Shown: positions 1 to 7,037, numbered from the stretch's first letter. The stretch: DNA of 16,300 bases from a bacterium (GCA_021803845.1 JAJZLA010000003.1:1-16300), one strand, 5' to 3'. Notes: generated by a model from the letters alone, not told the origin. Translations and numbers: made by a program.

Positions 1-842
1 GAAAATTCGAATTAGCCGACGGGGGGACCCTTTTTTTAGACGAAATAGGCGATATGAGCCTTAGAATGCAGTCTAAAATATTGAGGGTTTTGCAGGAAGG
101 CAAATTTCAAAGGGTAGGCGGAGATAACGAAATTGAGTCCGATGTCAGGGTTATCGCCGCTACCAATAAAGACCTCGAAGAGGAAATTAAATCCGGCAGA
201 TTCAGAAACGATCTTTTTTTCAGGCTTAACGTTATTCCGCTTTATATACCGCCGTTACGGGCAAGAAAAAGTGACATACCGCTTTTAGTAAATTATTTTG
301 TTAAAATTTTTAGCGGCAATACCGGCAGATTAGAGATAGACCGTTCCGCATTGGATCTACTGCAGAGTTATAGCTGGCCGGGAAACGTCCGAGAACTTAA
401 AAATATCATAGAAAGGTTTTCCATATTAAATTTATATAATAAAATATCCGCCGAAGACGTCGCCGCAGAATTAAAAATTAAGTATCAGGTGATTGCGGAG
501 AATAACGGCAAGATTATTGCGGAACCGGAAAGAGTCATTGCGGGCGAAGGTGAAGCCGAACTTGCAAATGCCGTCCGTAAAAGCGTCATTGATAACGAAG
601 CGAAGCAATCCCCTCTCGACTATCCATCCGAAGAAAGTATATTGCGCAGTCAAAACTCGTATGATATCGAAAACATAATGTCTGCCGATTTATTTCATCA
701 GGCAAAAGAAAATTTTGAGAAAGCATACCTGGTTCGCAAACTAAAGGAAAATGAGAACAACATTACTAAAACCGCCCAAATTATCGGCATGAGCCGCCGC
801 AATTTACAAAAAAAAATATCTGCGCTTAAAATAATTTTTTAA
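1..842 (+). CDS. Sigma-54-dependent transcriptional activator, NtrC family (5' end outside window)
   Basis: This is the C-terminal part of a bacterial enhancer-binding protein that uses ATP to open sigma-54 RNA polymerase promoters. The reading frame is already open at base 3, before the first in-frame ATG at 54, so the gene starts upstream of the window. Visible in order are Walker B (GTLFLDEIGD, about bases 27-56), sensor I (AATNKDL), the arginine-finger stretch GRFRNDLFFRLNV, sensor II (WPGNVRELKN) and a C-terminal Fis-type helix-turn-helix (NITKTAQIIGMSRRNLQKK). Walker A, the GAFTGA loop and any receiver or sensor domain lie outside. A charged linker of roughly 70 residues separates the AAA+ lid from the DNA-binding helices, which is rather long. 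Its target genes cannot be told from this window; I saw no convincing -24/-12 promoter nearby. Family assignment is certain, the signal is unknown. Confidence 0.95.
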   Translation, partial: KFELADGGTLFLDEIGDMSLRMQSKILRVLQEGKFQRVGGDNEIESDVRVIAATNKDLEEEIKSGRFRNDLFFRLNVIPLYIPPLRARKSDIPLLVNYFVKIFSGNTGRLEIDRSALDLLQSYSWPGNVRELKNIIERFSILNLYNKISAEDVAAELKIKYQVIAENNGKIIAEPERVIAGEGEAELANAVRKSVIDNEAKQSPLDYPSEESILRSQNSYDIENIMSADLFHQAKENFEKAYLVRKLKENENNITKTAQIIGMSRRNLQKKISALKIIF

Positions 843-853
843 CAAAAAAATTC

Positions 854-882
854 TTGACAAAATTTTTTAAAAAAAATATAGT
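854..882 (+). promoter_or_regulatory. Sigma-70-type promoter for the zinc-ribbon membrane cluster
   Basis: TTGACA at 854-859 is a perfect -35 box. It is followed after 17 bp by TATAGT at 877-882 as the -10 box. The spacer is a run of A and T tracts. Transcription would start near 889, giving a leader of about 78 nt before the ATG at 967. The leader holds no clear hairpin. Confidence 0.6.
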
Positions 883-966
883 TATTATAAATTTAAATTA
901 TGATATAAAATAAGTATTCAGCTATAATTAATTTAATCAAATCTTTGAAATTCTTTAGGAGGATTT

Positions 967-2214
967 ATGGATGTCGCACGAGGGGAGCCCTTTTTTAAAT
1001 TCGGCATCTTAATTAAATCCTTTGAAGCTTTTCAGCACATTAAAGCAATAATTCTTCTTCTGTCAACTTTTATAATTTCTTTTGCTATATTGATAGGCTC
1101 TATTGCTATATCTGCCGATATGACGTATAGAGGGCATTCCTCTATCGGAATATTTATTTCTATTACAGGTATAATATTATATATTATCATTTACCTGATA
1201 GGTTATACGGCTACGGGAAAAATATTAATGGAGTATGCAAGAAACAAGGCGTCTATTCCGGTAACGGATGCGATAATATTCGGCATATTTTCCTTTTACC
1301 GCATTTTAGTTTCAGAAATAATATTGGCAATAATTCCTTTCATAGTCGTTGTAATTTCTCTTATTTATTTTTTCATAGCAAAAATACCCGGGTTAGGCAA
1401 ACTTTTAGCTTTTATAGGAATACCCGGATTCACCATAATTTTTGCCGTAATGTTTTTTGCCGTTCTTTTAATCAATTTTATGATTAACCCTTTAGTATTC
1501 GACGGCAATAATTTAAAAGAGATAATCGTAAAAGCATATAAAATTTACAAGAAACATTTCACTCTTATTTTTGGCTACTTCATATTTTTAATGCAGGTAT
1601 TTGTCGTCTTGGCTTTAATCTTTACGCTATTGGCTGTCGGTTCTTTCGCTCTTACTTCTTCGATGCTGTTTATTACAAAACCTACTTATTTGTTTGGCGG
1701 CTACGGCTACGGCTACGGCGGTTCTATGCTTGGAATATTAAGCGGCGGCGGCATTATGTCTTCGTTTGCAATGTTCGGCGGGTTTGTCGGATTCGGCGTA
1801 GGTATTATATATATGCTTTTAATAGTTCTTCTTGCAGTATATTTAATGTTAGGACAGGACTATATATATTTGGACGTAACGTCCGGTATGAATTTCGATG
1901 ACGCCTACGCGCAGTTTAACGACGTTACTTCTAAATTAAAATCCAACATAGACAAATATAAAGAAAAAGCGGCAAGCATGAGCCGAAAGGGCAATGTGCC
2001 GGCATCTCAAACAACTTCAGGCGGGGGTTTTGCAAATACTAATCCGGAGCAGCAGCCCTCGCAGGAACAACAAACAGTTCAATCTGCTCAGCAGTCAGGT
2101 AACGTTAATTCAGACGTTAAAACCGAAACGGGAGTAAAATTTTGCATCAACTGTGGAGCCAAAAATCCACCGGATGCTTTGTTCTGCGAAAATTGCGGAA
2201 GCAAACTTAGTTAA
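967..2214 (+). CDS. Six-helix membrane protein with C-terminal zinc ribbon, function unknown
   Basis: I do not recognise a named family for the membrane part. The 415-residue protein has about six hydrophobic segments (roughly residues 26-50, 58-82, 112-138, 147-177, 198-230 and 268-297). Between the last two lies a Gly/Tyr stretch (GGYGYGYGGS) encoded by three tandem GGCTAC hexamers. A polar, Gln-rich linker (about 340-390) leads to a zinc ribbon with Cys393, Cys396, Cys407 and Cys410 in CxNCG...CxNCG form. The start is well set: AGGAGGA at 957-963 sits 3 nt before the ATG. It is the first of three co-directional genes that each join membrane segments to one zinc ribbon. The membrane half loosely resembles the multi-helix domains found in front of some glycerophosphodiester phosphodiesterases or Yip1-like proteins, but that is only an impression of its shape. 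The ribbon is expected to face the cytoplasm. Confidence 0.85.
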   Translation: MDVARGEPFFKFGILIKSFEAFQHIKAIILLLSTFIISFAILIGSIAISADMTYRGHSSIGIFISITGIILYIIIYLIGYTATGKILMEYARNKASIPVTDAIIFGIFSFYRILVSEIILAIIPFIVVVISLIYFFIAKIPGLGKLLAFIGIPGFTIIFAVMFFAVLLINFMINPLVFDGNNLKEIIVKAYKIYKKHFTLIFGYFIFLMQVFVVLALIFTLLAVGSFALTSSMLFITKPTYLFGGYGYGYGGSMLGILSGGGIMSSFAMFGGFVGFGVGIIYMLLIVLLAVYLMLGQDYIYLDVTSGMNFDDAYAQFNDVTSKLKSNIDKYKEKAASMSRKGNVPASQTTSGGGFANTNPEQQPSQEQQTVQSAQQSGNVNSDVKTETGVKFCINCGAKNPPDALFCENCGSKLS

Positions 2215-2299
2215 ATTGCTTACTTTGTTTATAGGCTGGATGAAGCAATATATAAAACAAATAAGTTCGATTTTTGCATCATTTTAAAACAAAGAGGAA

Positions 2300-3373
2300 A
2301 TGAAAATGTTTTTTTGTAAAAATTGCGGCACGAAAATAGAAAACGATAACGCAAATTTCTGTCCTAAATGCGGACAGAAATTTGAATCTAAGCAAGCGCC
2401 GGAACAGGCTCCAACGCCTACCCCTAACGTTTTAAAAAACGCCAATGCTTCACCGTCGTCTGCTCAAGCTCCCGCAAGTAACGCTAATTTAACTAAAAAT
2501 GATGCAGGCGTAGTCGGCATAACCGAAAGTTCGATTAAAAACGGCGCAAAAGAAGACAGCAGTTTCAAAAATACAAGCGGCAATAATTCATCCGCAACAC
2601 CAAAAGCACCTAAAATGCCTCATCGAGACGGCGGTAAAAAAGGAAAAGGATTATTAATCGCCGTTATCGTTTTATTTATATTGTTAATAGGTGCAGTCGG
2701 TACATTTTTTTATCTGGTTAAGGCCGGTAAACTTAAAAAAATAGAAAAAAAAATATACAAAGTTCTTCATATTAAAACCAAAAATAAATCCAAAAGCAAT
2801 AACAATCAACACAAACATCACGGCAAATCTTCAAAGAAAAATAAGAAGAATTCCAAAAATGAATCTGTTCCTTCTTACTCTTCGGCTTATAAGACTTCGG
2901 CTGTCTCTGTCCCAACCTATGTTTACGTAAATAATAATTCAAACCGCTACAATAAAGCAGGAGGATTTCCCGTCTTTAAAACTTATTTAAGTTCAGCCGG
3001 TGCTGAAATAACTAACATTGCGCCCCTCGGCGGTTCGGCAGGAAACGCACCGGCTGTTATAATTTCTAATGTTATAGCGGAAAACGTTAATGCTTCTCCA
3101 GGAAGCACAATATATATTCATTCTAAATTTTATGCCGCGACGCCGTCAAGCCTTTCTTCTCAGAGCGTAAAATTGACATACGAAGTTTACGGAAACGGTC
3201 TTACCGCATATAATAATTCATACGTCAACGTCGATAAACCGGGAATTTATTCGGTTAATCTTGCCGTAAAAATTCCGTCTAATTTTCCGGTAGGAACATA
3301 TACTTATGTTTTGACGGTAACTTCTACTGCGACGATAGAAGAATCTCCTGCGGCTTATATTAGGGTGCAGTAA
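2300..3373 (+). CDS. Single-pass protein: N-terminal zinc ribbon, Lys-rich stalk, C-terminal beta-rich domain
   Basis: Function is not recognised. Read from the first ATG it has 357 residues. In order it has a zinc ribbon (Cys6, Cys9, Cys21, Cys24), a low-complexity Ala/Pro/Ser/Asn linker to about residue 105, one transmembrane helix (about 117-140), and a very basic stalk with 18 lysines in residues 141-186. A Ser/Tyr/Asn-rich segment follows. The last 110 or so residues look like an Ig-like beta-sandwich, with a typical ending (PVGTYTYVLTVTST). The likely topology is ribbon inside and beta domain outside, though the basic stalk conflicts with the positive-inside rule. GAGG at 2294-2297 is only 2 nt from the ATG at 2300 but 8 nt from the in-frame ATG at 2306, so translation may really begin at 2306 (Met3). 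It lies 85 bp after the preceding zinc-ribbon gene and 32 bp before the next, so probably one operon. Confidence 0.85.
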   Translation: MKMFFCKNCGTKIENDNANFCPKCGQKFESKQAPEQAPTPTPNVLKNANASPSSAQAPASNANLTKNDAGVVGITESSIKNGAKEDSSFKNTSGNNSSATPKAPKMPHRDGGKKGKGLLIAVIVLFILLIGAVGTFFYLVKAGKLKKIEKKIYKVLHIKTKNKSKSNNNQHKHHGKSSKKNKKNSKNESVPSYSSAYKTSAVSVPTYVYVNNNSNRYNKAGGFPVFKTYLSSAGAEITNIAPLGGSAGNAPAVIISNVIAENVNASPGSTIYIHSKFYAATPSSLSSQSVKLTYEVYGNGLTAYNNSYVNVDKPGIYSVNLAVKIPSNFPVGTYTYVLTVTSTATIEESPAAYIRVQ

Positions 3374-3405
3374 TAATTTATATTTAAAATCAAGAGGGTA
3401 ATGTT

Positions 3406-4173
3406 ATGAATTCATTACAAAATCTGGCTCCACTTGCGGGAATAATAATAGGTTTTATTATTTTAATAGCTATTGCAAGAGGTAAAAAGACAAATTCAAC
3501 GTCATTGGTATTAACTAAATTTTATGTAAACGAAGATGATTCTAATAGAATATTTGTTTCAATATCCGGCAGAGGTGAAGGAATAATTGCTTGGTTATTA
3601 ACCGTATTAAAAATATACGGCGAAACCAAATTCGAATTGAATGACGACTGCATATCTATGAATTATTTGAGCATGCAGGGCAATGTTAATCATGTAATTC
3701 CGCTTACATGCGTTTCAAGCAGTTATTGCGGATATTCGCAATCGATTATAGCCCTTATTCTAGGAATATTTTTTTCGATAATAGGGTTTTTTATGTTAAT
3801 AATTAACTCAATTAGAATCGAAGGGTTATTTTCATTATTTTTTGGAATTATTTTATTAATAGCCTTTTTCTTCTCTAAAAGATTATTTATAACCGTTGAA
3901 ACAAGAGGGGGACTAACGCCCGGTATAAAATTTAAACGCAGTATAATAGGGAATGTGCCTGTGGATTTTAATAAAGCAAAAAGCGTTGTCGAAATTATAA
4001 AAAATAAAACAATTCAAAAGACCGCGTTTCCTATTATCGACTGTAGCGGCAATGAAGGAATGAGCCGTATTCAATCATATAATAATGCAAGTAACGGGAT
4101 TTGTTCTAACTGCGGCTTTAAGAATGTTTCCGAAGCAAAATTTTGCGAAAAATGCGGAAATAAATTAATTTGA
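3406..4173 (+). CDS. Three-helix membrane protein with C-terminal zinc ribbon, function unknown
   Basis: The 255-residue protein has an N-terminal hydrophobic segment (about 7-24), a polar domain (about 30-108), a hairpin of two transmembrane helices (about 112-135 and 138-157) and a second polar segment. It ends in a zinc ribbon with Cys233, Cys236, Cys247 and Cys250 (CSNCG...CEKCG). The polar domain interrupted by a helix pair recalls bacterial PH-like membrane proteins, but I cannot confirm that. AGAGGG at 3393-3398 is 7 nt before the ATG, which supports this start. It is the last gene of the zinc-ribbon trio and is followed closely by the hairpin terminator. The shared ribbon design in three adjacent genes suggests the products act together, for example in envelope sensing or assembly. 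That is inference only. Confidence 0.85.
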   Translation: MNSLQNLAPLAGIIIGFIILIAIARGKKTNSTSLVLTKFYVNEDDSNRIFVSISGRGEGIIAWLLTVLKIYGETKFELNDDCISMNYLSMQGNVNHVIPLTCVSSSYCGYSQSIIALILGIFFSIIGFFMLIINSIRIEGLFSLFFGIILLIAFFFSKRLFITVETRGGLTPGIKFKRSIIGNVPVDFNKAKSVVEIIKNKTIQKTAFPIIDCSGNEGMSRIQSYNNASNGICSNCGFKNVSEAKFCEKCGNKLI

Positions 4174-4181
4174 TTTTTTAA

Positions 4182-4230
4182 AAATAGATTTGCCGCTGTA
4201 AACTTTTAGCGGCAAATCTATTTATTTTTA
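4182..4230 (+). terminator. Strong intrinsic terminator, probably bidirectional
   Basis: A perfect 16-bp stem (4182-4197 pairing with 4208-4223) encloses a 10-nt loop. On the plus strand it is followed by ATTTTTA, ending the zinc-ribbon gene set 8 nt after its last stop codon. Read on the minus strand, the hairpin lies about 30 bp past the alcohol dehydrogenase stop and is followed by a T/A-rich stretch. The same hairpin could therefore end both converging transcripts. Confidence 0.85.
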
Positions 4231-4253
4231 ATATGTGTGCTTTTTAAACCTAT

Positions 4254-5408
4254 TTAATAGCTATTCTGAAGTAATTTTAAAACGCCGTTTTCGTCAATGT
4301 TTTCAGGATTATTTGCTATAGCAAACCCCATGGTATTAAAAGCTTCTTTTGCAATTTTTTGAAGTTTGTCTTTTTCGACGCCGAGATCTTTAAGTTTTAC
4401 GTTAAGATTTAAAGCGGTAAGTATATCTTTTGTCTTTTCTATCAAAGACATTGCATATTCATCGTCGCTTTTACCGGCTCTTTTAATTCCGAAATGATGC
4501 GCAATAAGCATATAGTCTCTTTTGCACGCGTTCAGATTATATTTCATTGATTCCAAAGCCAGAACGGCAAGCCCTGCTCCGTGTGCTATGTTAGGATAAT
4601 TTCCGGATATCGGATGCTCCATTGCATGCATTATTCCTACGCCTGAAATATCTATAGCAAGCCCCGCAAGAGCCGAAGCAAGCGCCATATTGCCTCTTGC
4701 CTGCATATTATCGGGCTCGCTGTATGCTTTAATCAAATTATCTTTCAAAAGATAAAACGCCTGCATGCAGTATGCCGCGGAAAATTCATTTTTTGCTTTT
4801 CCGGTAAACGCTTCAAAAATGTGGACAAAAACGTCGAAACCGGTTGAAGCTGTAACATAAGGAGGCATTGACGATGTAATTTCCGGATCTATTATAGCCT
4901 CTTTCGGATACATACATTCATAGCCGAAGCCTGGTTTTTCGCCGGTAGCAGGATTAGTCATAACCGAATATCTGTTTACCTCGCTTCCGGTTCCGGAAGT
5001 TGAAACCACCGTTATGACGGGAATCGCTTCATTTGCAAGCGTTTTTAAGTATTCCCATACCGGAATATCTCCTTTTGCCGCAACCGCTATTGCCTTTGCA
5101 GAATCAAGAGGGCTTCCGCCGCCTAAACCTATAATAAGCCCAACGCCTTTTTGCTTTGCTATTTTTGCGGCTTCGTCAATTTCCGTTATAGTAGGATTAG
5201 GAGTGATGCCGTCGTAAACCGTTACCGTTATCCCTGCTTCCTTTAAAATTTTAACGAGCTTATCTAACGTTCCCGTTTTTTGCATTGAATTTTTCCCGGT
5301 AACTATTAATACATTATCCGAATATTTCTTAGCAATGTCCCCTGTTTCAGAAATAATACCTGCGCCGAAATGTATTTTAACCGGATTGTAAATAGTAAAA
5401 GATTTCAT
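4254..5408 (-). CDS. Iron-containing (group III) alcohol dehydrogenase
   Basis: This is a 384-residue NAD(P)-dependent alcohol/aldehyde oxidoreductase of the Fe-ADH family, cytoplasmic and of normal family length. The N-terminal Rossmann-like half carries the cofactor-binding GGGSPLDSAKAIA motif (about residues 96-108) and TSGTGSEVN (about 137-145). The C-terminal helical half supplies the metal site: Asp192 and His196 (DVFVH), His261 (MHAMEHP) and His276 (AHG) fit the usual D-x3-H...H...H ligands. The N-terminus (FTIYNPVKIHFGAG) resembles butanol dehydrogenase/YqhD-type members, so a broad-specificity aldehyde reductase is likely. The substrate cannot be read from sequence. AGAGG on the minus strand (plus 5416-5420) sits 7 nt before the ATG, confirming the start. 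It is a single gene, converging on the zinc-ribbon cluster and divergent from the phosphate operon, and no context links it to either. Confidence 0.93.
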   Translation of the reverse strand: MKSFTIYNPVKIHFGAGIISETGDIAKKYSDNVLIVTGKNSMQKTGTLDKLVKILKEAGITVTVYDGITPNPTITEIDEAAKIAKQKGVGLIIGLGGGSPLDSAKAIAVAAKGDIPVWEYLKTLANEAIPVITVVSTSGTGSEVNRYSVMTNPATGEKPGFGYECMYPKEAIIDPEITSSMPPYVTASTGFDVFVHIFEAFTGKAKNEFSAAYCMQAFYLLKDNLIKAYSEPDNMQARGNMALASALAGLAIDISGVGIMHAMEHPISGNYPNIAHGAGLAVLALESMKYNLNACKRDYMLIAHHFGIKRAGKSDDEYAMSLIEKTKDILTALNLNVKLKDLGVEKDKLQKIAKEAFNTMGFAIANNPENIDENGVLKLLQNSY

Positions 5409-5465
5409 AAGTTTACCTCTTTTTGTGTAATGTTAAGATTAATATTGGAAACTAAATATCGACCT

Positions 5466-5474
5466 ATTATATCA
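5466..5474 (-). promoter_or_regulatory. Extended -10 promoter for the alcohol dehydrogenase gene
   Basis: Read on the minus strand, TG-A-TATAAT forms an extended -10 element, with TATAAT at plus positions 5471-5466. The ATG is about 57 bp downstream. The -35 region 17 bp away is weak, as is usual for extended -10 promoters. Confidence 0.5.
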
Positions 5475-5631
5475 CACTATAAATACGATTTAGAAATTTT
5501 TATATTTGGATTGCCGTTATTATTTCACGCCGTTATTGCGTATATGCGGTTATTAGAGATATCTTTAAGACGCTTCCTAAAAGCCGACGGCTATAATGCC
5601 GGTAAAGAAGTATTGCATTTTCCATTTTGTG

Positions 5632-5660
5632 ACGGTGCCAGAATTTAATTCTGTAACCGT
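5632..5660. repeat. Imperfect inverted repeat upstream of the Pho boxes
   Basis: Arms at 5632-5645 and 5647-5660 are centred on base 5646. Five outer pairs (ACGGT/ACCGT), two mismatches and seven inner pairs (CAGAATT/AATTCTG) match. There is no T-run on either side, so it is not an obvious terminator. It may be an operator, or it may be chance in AT-rich DNA. Confidence 0.4.
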
Positions 5661-5675
5661 AAGATAAAAAAGAAT

Positions 5676-5715
5676 TGTTACAAAAATTTAACATAAATGT
5701 AATAAAATTGTAATA
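5676..5715 (+). promoter_or_regulatory. Pho-box array (PhoB-type binding sites) for the pst operon
   Basis: Four heptamers lie exactly 11 bp apart: TGTTACA at 5676, TTTAACA at 5687, TGTAATA at 5698 and TGTAATA at 5709. Each is followed by a 4-bp A-rich spacer. This is the known design of PhoB boxes (E. coli half site CTGTCAT, 11-bp period). The last heptamer ends 9 bp before the -10 box, so the array takes the place of a -35 element, as at PhoB-activated promoters. A PhoB-like regulator is inferred; its gene is not in the window. Confidence 0.8.
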
Positions 5716-5724
5716 AAAATCTGT

Positions 5725-5730
5725 TATGAT
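5725..5730 (+). promoter_or_regulatory. -10 box of the pst operon promoter
   Basis: TATGAT lies 9 bp downstream of the last Pho-box heptamer, with no independent -35 box at the right distance other than the Pho box itself. A start near 5737 would give a leader of about 60 nt before pstS. Confidence 0.65.
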
Positions 5731-5796
5731 ATTAAAAGCAATAAATTTAGTTATAAGGCAAGCCAAAATTTTAAAATTTAATTATGGAGGAGATGT

Positions 5797-6897
5797 ATGA
5801 ACAAAAGCAGTAAGAAAAAAATGCTGTTGGGCGTTGCGGCTGTTTCTGCAGTCGTCGGATTGTCTTTTCTTGTTTCCGGATGCGCCAAATCTAAAACCCC
5901 TGCGGCAAGTTCCAGCGCAAAAGTACCGTCAGGAACACTGACTATTTCGGGATCTACAATGCTTTATCCGTTAAATTCCGTTTGGGCGGTTAAGTATCAT
6001 AAACTGCATTCGAATGTTACGGTTTCTGTTGCGGGAACGGGTTCGGGTTTTGGAATTTCTAACGCCGCCGACGGCAATATTACTATAGGAGCGTCAGACG
6101 CTTATCTGACTAAAGCTTTTAAAAAAAGGTACCCCAATTTAATTAACGTTCCGGTTGCTCTTGATGATGCGCAGGTTATTTATAACATTCCTGGAATATC
6201 CGATAAAGTAAATCTTAAAATGACGCCTAAATTAGTCGCCGAAATTTATATGGGCAAGATTAAAAACTGGGATAACCCTGTATTTAAAAAATTAAACCCG
6301 CAGTATAAGTTTCCAAATCTTCATATTTTCGTAGTTCACAGAGCGGATGCAAGCGGAACGACATTTGATTTCACGAGTCTTTTGACCGATACATCTAAAG
6401 CTTGGGCGAAAAAAGTGGGAAGAAGCCTTTCTCCTGATTGGCCTACAGGCAGCGGTTACCTTGGAAGCGATGCAGTCGTCGCCGCTGTTAAAAGCACATC
6501 TGGAGGAATAGGTTACGTCGGTCTTGGTTGGGTTTTGGAATATCATCTTGCCAGCGCTGCTATGTTAAATAAAGCCGGTAATTATGTCGTCGGTTCCGTT
6601 AAAACGATAGCCGTCGCGGCTAACTCTGCATTAAAACAGGGTGGTTTTCCGGCTGATTTCGATAAATCTATAGTTTGGAATGTTTCGGCAAAGAACGCAT
6701 ATCCAGATTCAAATTTTGAATTCTGGATGATTAGAAAAAAACAGCCTAATTCCTCTACGACGAAATCTATCAAAGACTTGGTGAACTGGGCTTTAGGTCC
6801 GGGTCAGGCTGCAAAATATACTGTTAAGACCGGTTTTGCACCGCTTCCAAAATCTGTTTTACCCAACGTAAAGAAACTTATAGCGCAGGTAAAATAA
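5797..6897 (+). CDS. pstS: Phosphate ABC transporter substrate-binding lipoprotein PstS
   Basis: This protein captures inorganic phosphate in the periplasm and delivers it to the PstCA channel. The 366-residue precursor starts with a lipoprotein signal peptide: a basic N-terminus, a hydrophobic core and the lipobox LVSG-Cys29, so it should be anchored by lipid. Phosphate-ligand motifs are visible: SGSTM (51-55), GTGSG (80-84), GASD with Asp101, and Arg182 followed by SGTT (186-189). The last two match the Arg-x3-SGT pattern of known PstS proteins. GGAGGAG at 5786-5792 gives a strong ribosome binding site 4 nt before the ATG, the best in the operon. Together with the Pho boxes upstream and the hairpin downstream, this suggests that PstS is made in excess over the membrane subunits. 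Confidence 0.95.
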   Translation: MNKSSKKKMLLGVAAVSAVVGLSFLVSGCAKSKTPAASSSAKVPSGTLTISGSTMLYPLNSVWAVKYHKLHSNVTVSVAGTGSGFGISNAADGNITIGASDAYLTKAFKKRYPNLINVPVALDDAQVIYNIPGISDKVNLKMTPKLVAEIYMGKIKNWDNPVFKKLNPQYKFPNLHIFVVHRADASGTTFDFTSLLTDTSKAWAKKVGRSLSPDWPTGSGYLGSDAVVAAVKSTSGGIGYVGLGWVLEYHLASAAMLNKAGNYVVGSVKTIAVAANSALKQGGFPADFDKSIVWNVSAKNAYPDSNFEFWMIRKKQPNSSTTKSIKDLVNWALGPGQAAKYTVKTGFAPLPKSVLPNVKKLIAQVK

Positions 6898-6915
6898 AAA
6901 TTATTAATGATTTTA

Positions 6916-6970
6916 TAATAAACGGCGCAATTGGCAGATTAACAAAAATGCCTTATTGCGCCGTTTATTA
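6916..6970 (+). terminator. Intercistronic hairpin between pstS and pstC
   Basis: A perfect 15-bp stem (6916-6930 with 6956-6970) encloses a 25-nt loop. The loop can pair further inside (GGCA 6933-6936 with TGCC 6949-6952). No T-run follows. It is therefore more likely a transcript-stabilising or partially terminating hairpin that limits read-through from pstS into pstC than a full terminator. Such hairpins are common after genes for transporter binding proteins. Confidence 0.7.
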
Positions 6971-7028
6971 TCTGCTATCCTATATAAGGATTACTTGGTT
7001 ATTTTTTTTAGAAAAATTAAAAATAATA

Positions 7029-7037
7029 TGCTATAAT
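7029..7037 (+). promoter_or_regulatory. Candidate internal promoter (extended -10) before pstC
   Basis: TG-C-TATAAT is a perfect extended -10 element about 70 bp before the pstC ATG and after the intercistronic hairpin. The -35 region is poor. It could supply basal pstCAB-phoU expression independent of the Pho boxes. Confidence 0.45.

Larger units (their letters stand above)
5409..5796. other. Divergent intergenic region between alcohol dehydrogenase and pstS
   Basis: This 388-bp stretch holds no gene I can support. It contains the minus-strand alcohol dehydrogenase promoter near 5466-5474, a short palindrome (AGCCG-A-CGGCT, 5582-5592) and an inverted repeat at 5632-5660. Downstream of these are the Pho-box array, the pst -10 box and a pstS leader of about 60 nt. 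An open frame at 5370-5648 overlaps the alcohol dehydrogenase start and looks non-coding. The middle part (about 5500-5630) shows nothing else recognisable. Confidence 0.7.

Noticed and set aside
845..868. Possible A/T hairpin as terminator of the sigma-54 activator
   Set aside because: The 8-bp stem is made only of A-T pairs and would be unstable. It overlaps the -35 box of the next promoter.
2222..2265. Imperfect inverted repeat between the first two zinc-ribbon genes
   Set aside because: The arms need gaps to pair and are nearly all A/T; not distinguishable from background composition.
5370..5648. Open frame of 92 codons on the plus strand
   Set aside because: It overlaps the start of the alcohol dehydrogenase, its promoter and ribosome binding site. 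It has no Shine-Dalgarno site and resembles no family.
5533..5766. Open frame of 77 codons on the minus strand
   Set aside because: It covers the Pho boxes and the pst promoter, and its product looks like translated AT-rich intergenic DNA.
6931..6960. Possible sigma-54 (-24/-12) promoter in the pstS-pstC gap
   Set aside because: The GG and GC elements are not at the required 10-bp spacing, and the bases are explained by the hairpin.
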